Source: Spirochaetota bacterium
GTDB lineage: Bacteria > Spirochaetota > Spirochaetia > Treponematales > Breznakiellaceae
Assembly (NCBI GenBank): GCA_023398155.1
Contig: JAEWSV010000338.1
Span: 1 to 39,189 of the forward strand
Length of the DNA: 39,189 bases
Reading direction: 5' to 3'
The notes under the pieces are model-generated. The model was not told the DNA's origin, searched no databases, and saw only the letters and a list, made by a program, of their open reading frames with translations. Positions 1 to 6,265 of this stretch are shown in pieces (position 1 is the stretch's first letter; the number at the start of each line of letters is the position of its first letter). Made by a program: the position numbers and the translations under genes.

Positions 1-127
1 TCATGGCCTTGGACTTGGCGCACCCCTTCTCGTAGAATTCGCTCACGTACGCCGCGAGCGCGTCCTGCCTGAGGCGCTGGATGGGAAGCCGTTTCAGCGC
101 ATCGAGTTTGCGGGAGACCTCGGCGAC
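1..127 (-). CDS. Open minus-strand segment cut by the window edge, possibly host gene
   Basis: The minus strand has one long open frame running off the left edge of the window. It reads like protein (charged, helical, e.g. VTVAEVSRKLDALKRLP and then QRLRQDALAAYVSEF). No ATG/GTG/TTG start is seen in this frame near the right side, and the frame continues open into the AT-richer repeats at 141-199. One reading is a host gene interrupted by the phage end; another is a chance open frame. I do not recognise a family, and only about 42 codons can be seen. Confidence 0.3.
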
Positions 128-199
128 TGTAACCGTGCGCGCATTTTGAGAAAATTTCCCACGTGTTTTGAGAATTATCCGTGTTTTAGCGAGTTTTGG
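128..199. repeat. Candidate phage end with short repeats (possible transposase sites)
   Basis: This non-coding stretch left of the last tail gene starts with TGTAACCG. It carries related AT-rich elements: GCATTTTGAGAAAATTT (141-157), GTGTTTTGAGAATTATC (163-179) and GTGTTTTAGCGAG (181-193). Their TTTT runs start at 144, 166 and 184. Transposable phages end in TG...CA with repeated transposase-binding sites, so this may be one prophage end. I found no matching inverted copies and no 5-bp target duplication at the right side, so the exact boundary is not established. Confidence 0.3.
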
Positions 200-224
200 T
201 GGGTATTTGCGTGCCAAAGAGACA

Positions 225-452
225 TCATAAATCTTCCAGGGGAGCACCCCCTACGATCAGATCGCGGGCGGGTAACTCTGGCCAATCTACGGAATCGGGA
301 AAGCCTGGCTGTTGGGGAACGTCGCGCAGTTGCTGCCTATATTCTCTCCACCTGGCACGCTCGTTTGCTGTTAAGGTGGCGTCCGGACTCTGCGTCCAAT
401 CACAGGCCGAAAGGCGGCCATCTCGTTCAGATCGAGCTTCCTGAGATGTCAT
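225..452 (-). CDS. Phage tail-fibre assembly / tail assembly chaperone-like protein (Phage_tail_APC type)
   Basis: A 75-aa protein whose start codon overlaps the stop of the reverse transcriptase gene (ATGA, 449-452), so it is probably translationally coupled. Its core, CDWTQSPDATL followed by W.EYRQQLRDVPQQPGFPD and VDWPELP, matches the small phage tail assembly chaperone family (PF16778) found next to tail-fibre genes of Mu- and lambda-like phages. The likely role is folding or attachment of the large fibre protein encoded upstream in the same leftward unit. It is the last gene of the leftward arm. Its position after the DGR reverse transcriptase suggests that the retroelement was inserted between the fibre gene and its chaperone. 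Confidence 0.75.
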   Translation of the reverse strand: MTSQEARSERDGRLSACDWTQSPDATLTANERARWREYRQQLRDVPQQPGFPDSVDWPELPARDLIVGGAPLEDL

Positions 453-1468
453 TGAGACCCCCCTCTGATTATAATCTTGCCTAGTATTGATTCAACAGAC
501 CTGCGGGATGATGCATGCTTAGCATGGGCCGTGAAGCTCATTATGCTCTCTCGTATCTTTTCCTGCGGAGCCATGGAGGCAACCAATTTTCGAAGCCTGC
601 GCATTGAGCAGCGGAGTATTCGTTTTCTCAGTAGTATATGGGTTGCCCAGATTCTGAAACCACAAAAGGCAATGCCGTTTCGGCCGTGGAAATAACCAGA
701 TTTAGGGTTTACGGTAAGGGACAAGTTGCTCTTGATGAATCGCTCTAGTTCCGAGGAAAGTGCTCTGATTTCCTTTTTATCATGCGCGATAACGACGAAG
801 TCGTCCATATATCTGACGTAGTATTTAATGCCAAGGCGATCCTTTGCATAATGGTCAAGGATATCGAGATATGCATTCGCCAACAGCTGAGATGTGAGTG
901 ATCCGATCGGGATCCCACAGCCAGGGCTATTTCGATTTGAATCTATGATGCGATCGAGGAGATCCAGTACTCTGAGGTCCTTGATTGTTTTCCTGACTAT
1001 TGCTTTAAGGATGTCGTGACGAACGGACGGGAAATATGATTTTATGTCTCCCTTGTAGACATAATAGGAACCCCATCGACGCTTAGCTTGCCGAGCGAAT
1101 TGTTGAACACGATGAACGGCCAGGATGGTTCCGTGGTGAATACGGCACGCGTGGGAATCGTGGATGAAACGTCGATCAAACAGAGGCTCGACAACCTGCA
1201 CAATTGCGTGGTGCACCACCCTATCTCGGAATGAAGGAGCGGAAATAAGGCGGCGCTTTGGTTCGTTGATCCAGAATTCTCGCAGCGGAAGAGGCTGCCA
1301 TGTCCCCCAAATCAATTCGTTTTGAATCGTGATGAGATTTTCCTCTAGGTTTGAAGCGAACTCAAGAGAAGCCCGTCTGTATCGCTTGCCCTTTGTTGCA
1401 GCCTTGTATGCAGCATACAGGTTTTCAAAATCAATTACCTTGTCCCAGATGTTTGATCTACAACTCAT
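449..1468 (-). CDS. DGR reverse transcriptase
   Basis: RNA-directed DNA polymerase of a diversity-generating retroelement, 339 aa. It copies the TR transcript into cDNA with errors at adenines. Visible motifs: N-terminal WINEPKRRLISAP, first catalytic aspartate in KGDIKSYFPS (D141), the DGR signature GIPIGSLTSQ (185-194), active site YMDD (220-223), and FCGFRIWATHILLRKR near the end. All closely resemble Bordetella phage Brt. The frame stays open upstream to 1735 through TR. I chose the ATG at 1468 because the N-terminus then matches the length of Brt-type enzymes (about 28 residues before the GKR motif). An ATG at 1567 (372 aa) is an alternative, and neither has a strong ribosome-binding site. 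Order fibre-Avd-TR-RT is that of the Bordetella system. Confidence 0.95.
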   Translation of the reverse strand: MSCRSNIWDKVIDFENLYAAYKAATKGKRYRRASLEFASNLEENLITIQNELIWGTWQPLPLREFWINEPKRRLISAPSFRDRVVHHAIVQVVEPLFDRRFIHDSHACRIHHGTILAVHRVQQFARQAKRRWGSYYVYKGDIKSYFPSVRHDILKAIVRKTIKDLRVLDLLDRIIDSNRNSPGCGIPIGSLTSQLLANAYLDILDHYAKDRLGIKYYVRYMDDFVVIAHDKKEIRALSSELERFIKSNLSLTVNPKSGYFHGRNGIAFCGFRIWATHILLRKRILRCSMRRLRKLVASMAPQEKIRESIMSFTAHAKHASSRRSVESILGKIIIRGGSQ

Positions 1469-1615
1469 GGAAAAGGCGCCGCGCGACGGCCAATCGGTAA
1501 GATTCGGACGCGCGCGGCTGTTGATATTTTCCCCTATCGGGGAAGGGATAAGACTCCTTTTCTCCATCGCTCTGTCCGTTCCTCCGTAAAGGAGCGGCTT
1601 CTGGCCTTGGAGTAG

Positions 1616-1732
1616 AGCCGGGCGAAAGCCGATGTTGCTGTTGACGTTCACACGGCGGTTGTTCAGGTTCAGTGCGGCCACCCCGGCATCAGCGCCGTTG
1701 TTCCAACTGCCGCCACGGATCGGCAAGCGCTC
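1616..1732 (-). repeat. DGR template repeat (TR)
   Basis: A 117-bp template between Avd and the reverse transcriptase, read on the minus strand. It aligns without gaps to VR at 2123-2239 (offset 507). Mismatches are at window positions 1641, 1647, 1648, 1659, 1663, 1699 and 1702, and every one is T on the plus strand, that is A in the TR sense strand. The other sixteen sense-strand adenines and all 94 non-adenines are unchanged. TR holds eight AAC codons, the usual hypermutable codon of DGR templates. Downstream, towards the RT, is a TTCCCC-tatc-GGGGAA hairpin (1529-1544), which could be structure in the TR RNA. Confidence 0.96.
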
Positions 1733-1752
1733 CATGTTACAGCCTTACCCCT

Positions 1753-2085
1753 TTAGGCGCTGGACTTGGTCCAGCCGCCTATCATGCGACCAATTTCCGT
1801 GAGCATTCCGCTCAATAGTTCATATTTTTTTATTGGAAGAAATTCCATTTTGAATCCGAGCCGAACGAGTATCTTTAATCGAGCGAGTTCGATGTCTGCA
1901 CGCTCTATCCACTTCCATTTGTCGCGCACAACATTCGCTCGAGCCAGGGACGCACCAACGTCAATGGACGCGCGTATCGTCTCCGCGGCGAGGGTGAATC
2001 GCTCGCTCTTGGGATATGATCGTAGCGATTCATATAGGTACAACGTCATGTCCTCCCATTTCTGATAGACCCGCATGGTTTCCAT
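1753..2085 (-). CDS. avd: DGR accessory variability determinant Avd
   Basis: About 110 aa, mostly helical, with the Avd/four-helix-bundle pattern: WEDMTLYLYESLRSYPKSER, then FTLAAETIRASIDVGASLARA, a basic-aromatic helix around WKWIERADIELARLK, and IGRMIGGWTKS at the end. Avd forms a basic pentamer that binds the reverse transcriptase and the TR RNA and is needed for mutagenic homing. Start choice: ATG at 2085 or 2076. The frame is open to 2160, but that would overlap VR and the end of the fibre gene, so the internal start is more likely. It lies 28 bp after the fibre stop codon and 20 bp before TR, as in Bordetella phage BPP-1. Confidence 0.85.
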   Translation of the reverse strand: METMRVYQKWEDMTLYLYESLRSYPKSERFTLAAETIRASIDVGASLARANVVRDKWKWIERADIELARLKILVRLGFKMEFLPIKKYELLSGMLTEIGRMIGGWTKSSA

Positions 2086-2113
2086 AATCAGATTCCAGGA
2101 CCCAGGATCCAGA

Positions 2114-5100
2114 TCACATAAAAGCCGGGCGAAAGCCGATGTTGCTGCTGACGAACACACGGCGGGTGTACAGGTTCAGTGCGGCCACCCCGGCATCAGC
2201 GCCGTAGTACCAACTGCCGCCACGGATCGGCAAGCGCTCGCCATAATTTCGTACGTACACGGCTCCTTTAGCCGCGAATGGCAGAGCGGCCGCCCCGTTA
2301 ATCTTATGGGCGATCATCAGCCGCATCATGAGCTGTCTCGTCGCTAGTGGCAGCGCGTCATAGCCTGCGCTCATCGTCACACTGCGGGCGCCGGACTCTC
2401 CGGAGATGTGCGTATAGTCGTAGTCGGGGGCCCCGGACCCTAGGCCGTTGCCGCAATCATCGGAAGGCACGGCCCTCGCTGAGGCCAAGATCGGGGCTCC
2501 GTTTATTGAGGCGACCGTATCCGTGCCGGTGGTTCCGGTCGAATCCAGATACACGCCCGTGGCAACCCATGATCCCTCCGGTTCGTCGTAATTATTGTCG
2601 AAGGTGGACGGAACATAGATTTGTCCATCGACCAGTTTCCATCCGGCCGCCCACTCCCAAACGTTACCAACAAGGTCGGCAACACCGTCGGGAGCATTGT
2701 TATGCCGCCAAGAATTTGGGCCGAGACCAAGCTTCGTCGCACCGTTTCCGCTCGCAACTCCTGGGATCGCTCCGTCGGCACGCTGAGCAGTCTCCCATAA
2801 GGCATCATGCGCTTGGCCCCAGGCCGTATTACCACGGGGCTGAGGGTGGCCTTCTTTGAGGCTCCAAAGGATGAGTCCGGCACGCTCAAGATCCGTGGCC
2901 ATGTGCCACCCGACGATGGTTGTTCCGTTATCCTTATTGGAGCAGGCCGCCTTGGCATTATCATAATTGATCGAAACCCAAGGGAATCTTCCAGGCATTG
3001 AGCAAGCGAGCCCCCCGTCATTGAATGCCTTATAGGCTCCGATGAAATACTCTGACTTTTCGACTCCACCCTTGACGAAGGCAGGGAATACACCAGATCC
3101 AAGGTCTGCGTGTATATCCTGCATCCTGAACTTGGGGACGACGTACATGATTGACGGCTTGCCGTTTTTGTCGTAGATAGCGGTTAGGCGACCGCCAGAG
3201 GATGATTCAACTTGGGATCGGAACTCGTCTTTGAGCTGGATTAGCACACTATGAAAAGGGGGCTTGGATTCATACTGCCTTAATGCAAAATCGTCAGGGA
3301 ATGCTGTAGCTGTTATCACTGCAGTAGAATTTGTTTCATTTGCTGTTGCAACGAATACACCATTACCGTAAGCAAGCGCTGACCAGTTACGCACGGCTGG
3401 CAAGGATTGCTGTGTCCAATCTATCCCATCTCGTGATGTGACTGCGTCGGCTGTTCCAAGGCTTAGTGCTACAAACAGGCCATTCCCATGGGCAACAGCC
3501 TCCCAAGACCCGGAGATTGGAATGGTTCTTTGCGTCCAGTCGATTCCATCTGGAGATGTCGCCGCGATTTCGGTCCCTGCCTTCATGATGACGAAGAGAC
3601 CATTTCCAAAGGCGATTGCATGCCATTGCCCTGAAGAAGGGAGATTTCGTTGCGTCCAAGCCTCTCCGTCCGGAGAAGTCAACGCGACAGCCCCATTATG
3701 TGGAGTAATGACAAATTTGCCGTTGCCAAAAGCGATAGCTGACAGGTATCCCACGGCAGGGAGATCCCGCTGTGTCCATGCCACTCCATTCGGAGAAGTA
3801 AAGGCACGACCATCACTGAAAGTTATTACAACGAATAGCCCATTCCCATAAGCAATGTCCCACCATACTCCTCCAGTGGGGAAAACTTGCTGTGTCCAGT
3901 TTTCTGCATCAGGAGATGTAACAATACCAGTTGGACCGTCACCAACCGCAACAAATATACCGTTTCCAAAGGCTATCCCATACCAAGCACCTGAGATTGG
4001 AATGGTTCTTTGCGTCCACACCTCTCCATCTGGGGAAGTCGCAATGACATTTGTACCGGCGAGCAAGGCTACATACATACCGTTTCCGTAAGCGATTGCT
4101 CGCCAGTATCCCGAAACGGGAAGCGTTCGCTGCAGCGCTTTCCAAACCAGCTCCGGTATCGTCCCTTCGCCGCCACCGCCTCCTCCCTCGGCCACCACGG
4201 CTTTGACGAACGCGGTCGTGGCGACCTGAGTGTTGTCCGATGCCGTGGCCGGAGTGGGGGCGGTCGGGGTGCCCGTAAAGGCGGGGCTCGCGAGGGGCGC
4301 GGCGGCCAGTGTTGTACGGGCGGCCGCCGCGTCGGCTGCGGCGAGGAGCGTCCGAGCGAACGCGGTCAGGTCGGTGGTGGAGAACGTGTCGGACCCAGTG
4401 GAGTAGATGAGCTTGTTGGCCGCGGTCGCGAGGGAAGCCAGGGCGGTAAGCGTCGCGTCCAGCGGTTGCTTCCCGCTGAGGGCCGTGGTGATGGTGGTTG
4501 CAAAGTTGGGGTCGTTACCCAACGCCGTGGCCAGTTCATTCAGGGTATCGAGCGTCGCCGGAGAGGAATTCACAAGGGCTGCCACCACGGCTTTGACGAA
4601 CGCCGTCGTCGCGACTTGGGTACTATCCGTGGCAGTTGCCGGCGTCGGGGCCGTCGGGGTGCCCGTAAAGGCGGGGCTCGCAAGAGGGGCCGCGGCGAGC
4701 GTCGTGCGGGCGGCCGCCGCATCGGCCGCGGCGAGGAGCGTCCGGGCGAAGGCGGTAAGGTCGGTGGTGGAGAACGTGTCGGACCCGGTGGCGTAGATGA
4801 GCTTGTTGGCCGCGGTCGCGAGGGCGGCAAGGGCGGTCAAGGTCGCGTCCAGCGGCTGCTTACCGCCGAGGGCCGTGGTGATCGTGGTGGCGAAGTTTGG
4901 GTCGTTGCCCAGCGCGGTGGCCAGTTCGTTCAGGGTGTCGAGCGTCGCCGGCGAGGAATTCACGAGAGCCGCGACCACGGCCTTGACGAACGCCGTCGTG
5001 GCGATCTGCGTGCTGTCGGTGGCCGTGGCCGGCGTCGGGGCGGTCGGGGTGCCTGTTAAGGCAGGGCTCGCGAGGGGGGCGGCGGCGAGCGTCGTGCGGG

Positions 5101-6265
5101 CGGCCGCCGCATCGGCCGCGGCGAGCAGCGTCCGGGCGAACGCGGTCAAATCGGTGGTGGAGAACGTGTCGGACCCGGTGGCGTAGATGAGCTTGTTGGC
5201 CGCGGTCGCGAGGGCGGCCAGGGCGGTCAGAGTCGCGTCCAGCGGCTGCTTATTGCCGAGGGCGGTAGCCATCGTGGTGGCGAAGTTGGGATCATCACCC
5301 AGCGCCGCGGCAAGCTCGTTGAGCGTATCGAGCGTCGTCGGAGCGGAATCGACGAGCGCGGCAACCACGGCCTTGACGAACGCCGTCGTCGCGATCTGGG
5401 TGGTGTTGGTTGCCGTCGCCGCGGTGGGCGCGGTTGGGACTCCCGTAAGCGCGGGGCTATTGAGAGGTGCCTTCGTGGCGTCGACGTCTTCTCGAGTCGT
5501 AGCTTCTGCCTGAAGGTCGGTCAGGCGGACGATGTGATTCGGGTCCGTGGGGACGCCAACCTTCGCCTGAGCGCCGAGGTCGCGGCACATGATCATCTCA
5601 GGATCGGCATCAGGGGTGGATCCATGGACCTCCTCCCCCTCGGCTGAGGCATGCACGTCTATGGCGTCGGTCCGATCTTGTATTTCTTGAGAAATAGCCG
5701 AGGCGAGGGCGTTGTCTCCGGCGGTTCGTGCGGACGCTTCCCCTTGCAGGTCGGTCAACCGGATGATGTGATTGGGGTCCGTGGGGACTCCCACCTTTGC
5801 CTGCGCCCCTGAATCGCGGGTCATGATCTGGCCGGCGACAGCCGCCGTCGTGGCTCCGTGAGCATTGCTACCCGTGGCGATCTTGTGCGCATCCAATTCT
5901 TCAAGGGCGGTGTCGACCTCTTCCCGCACCACGTTGTACAGCTCGGCGGCCAGGAGATCCCCGTACACATGGTAGTCCGCGTAAACGGCGGCATGCGGAG
6001 TGAGGAAGATTAGGGACCGGTAACAGGGGAATCCGGATAAATCCGACCCGATGGTATCCTGCTTGAAAAGGACATAGTCCTTGTTCAGCTCCAGGAGAGA
6101 CCCCAACGGATTGGCGGGATTCGTATAGAGGCGAAGGGTGTCGGCATAGAAAATATCATGGACCAAGAAGCACTCTTCGTTTGCGATCGGAGCCGCGATG
6201 AGTTCGCCTTGAATATCGTTTTCGACGAGAAGCCGATCGGGGTCGGTCTGAAGTAGGGTTTTCAT
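2114..6265 (-). CDS. DGR-diversified tail fibre / receptor-binding protein, 1383 aa
   Basis: The host-recognition protein at the tail tip. Residues 1-170 form the N-terminal attachment region. From about 265 to 690 there are three and a part 130-residue fibre repeats with TTAFVKAVVAAL, TLDTLNELA.ALG.DPNFAT and KQPLDATLTALA, typical phage fibre shaft repeats. A glycine linker lies near 692. Residues about 695-995 are seven repeats of roughly 40 aa with GNGxFV and TSPDGxxWTQ, which look like a seven-bladed beta-propeller. The C-terminal 340 residues form an FGE-sulfatase/C-type-lectin domain (GNVWEWAAGW, LPIRGGSW, NIGFRPAF) ending in VR. The start overlaps the upstream tail hub gene (ATGA at 6262-6265). 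The modular plan fits a shaft plus two display domains, of which only the last is diversified. Confidence 0.93.
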   Translation of the reverse strand: MKTLLQTDPDRLLVENDIQGELIAAPIANEECFLVHDIFYADTLRLYTNPANPLGSLLELNKDYVLFKQDTIGSDLSGFPCYRSLIFLTPHAAVYADYHVYGDLLAAELYNVVREEVDTALEELDAHKIATGSNAHGATTAAVAGQIMTRDSGAQAKVGVPTDPNHIIRLTDLQGEASARTAGDNALASAISQEIQDRTDAIDVHASAEGEEVHGSTPDADPEMIMCRDLGAQAKVGVPTDPNHIVRLTDLQAEATTREDVDATKAPLNSPALTGVPTAPTAATATNTTQIATTAFVKAVVAALVDSAPTTLDTLNELAAALGDDPNFATTMATALGNKQPLDATLTALAALATAANKLIYATGSDTFSTTDLTAFARTLLAAADAAAARTTLAAAPLASPALTGTPTAPTPATATDSTQIATTAFVKAVVAALVNSSPATLDTLNELATALGNDPNFATTITTALGGKQPLDATLTALAALATAANKLIYATGSDTFSTTDLTAFARTLLAAADAAAARTTLAAAPLASPAFTGTPTAPTPATATDSTQVATTAFVKAVVAALVNSSPATLDTLNELATALGNDPNFATTITTALSGKQPLDATLTALASLATAANKLIYSTGSDTFSTTDLTAFARTLLAAADAAAARTTLAAAPLASPAFTGTPTAPTPATASDNTQVATTAFVKAVVAEGGGGGGEGTIPELVWKALQRTLPVSGYWRAIAYGNGMYVALLAGTNVIATSPDGEVWTQRTIPISGAWYGIAFGNGIFVAVGDGPTGIVTSPDAENWTQQVFPTGGVWWDIAYGNGLFVVITFSDGRAFTSPNGVAWTQRDLPAVGYLSAIAFGNGKFVITPHNGAVALTSPDGEAWTQRNLPSSGQWHAIAFGNGLFVIMKAGTEIAATSPDGIDWTQRTIPISGSWEAVAHGNGLFVALSLGTADAVTSRDGIDWTQQSLPAVRNWSALAYGNGVFVATANETNSTAVITATAFPDDFALRQYESKPPFHSVLIQLKDEFRSQVESSSGGRLTAIYDKNGKPSIMYVVPKFRMQDIHADLGSGVFPAFVKGGVEKSEYFIGAYKAFNDGGLACSMPGRFPWVSINYDNAKAACSNKDNGTTIVGWHMATDLERAGLILWSLKEGHPQPRGNTAWGQAHDALWETAQRADGAIPGVASGNGATKLGLGPNSWRHNNAPDGVADLVGNVWEWAAGWKLVDGQIYVPSTFDNNYDEPEGSWVATGVYLDSTGTTGTDTVASINGAPILASARAVPSDDCGNGLGSGAPDYDYTHISGESGARSVTMSAGYDALPLATRQLMMRLMIAHKINGAAALPFAAKGAVYVRNYGERLPIRGGSWYYGADAGVAALNLYTRRVFVSSNIGFRPAFM
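2123..2239 (-). repeat. DGR variable repeat (VR) in the fibre gene
   Basis: The 3' end of the fibre gene, 117 bp, matching TR at 110 of 117 positions. Changes relative to TR (sense strand) are AAC to TAC three times, AAC to ACC, AAC to TTC (two bases) and AAC to AGC. The resulting protein difference is WNNG to WYYG, LNLNNRRVNVNS to LNLYTRRVFVSS. Two AAC codons are unchanged. VR covers residues about 1343-1381 and ends two codons before the stop. TR and VR diverge right after the shared GGCTTTCGCCCGGCT, where the initiation-of-mutagenic-homing sequence is expected. Only one VR is seen in the window. Confidence 0.96.
4201..5470 (-). repeat. Tandem 390-bp repeats inside the fibre gene
   Basis: Near-identical blocks begin at 4201, 4591, 4981 and 5371, an exact 390-bp (130-codon) period with no frame change. 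They encode the fibre shaft repeats. The high identity suggests recent expansion or homogenisation. The same blocks produce long open frames on the plus strand at 4407-5513, which are shadows. Confidence 0.88.

Noticed and set aside
2086..2160. Avd start at 2160
   Set aside because: It would run through VR and the end of the fibre gene in another frame; starts at 2085/2076 give the normal Avd length.
4407..5513. Consecutive plus-strand open frames of about 130 codons
   Set aside because: They are antisense shadows of the 390-bp repeats of the fibre gene; same period, Ala/Val-rich translation, no ribosome-binding sites.
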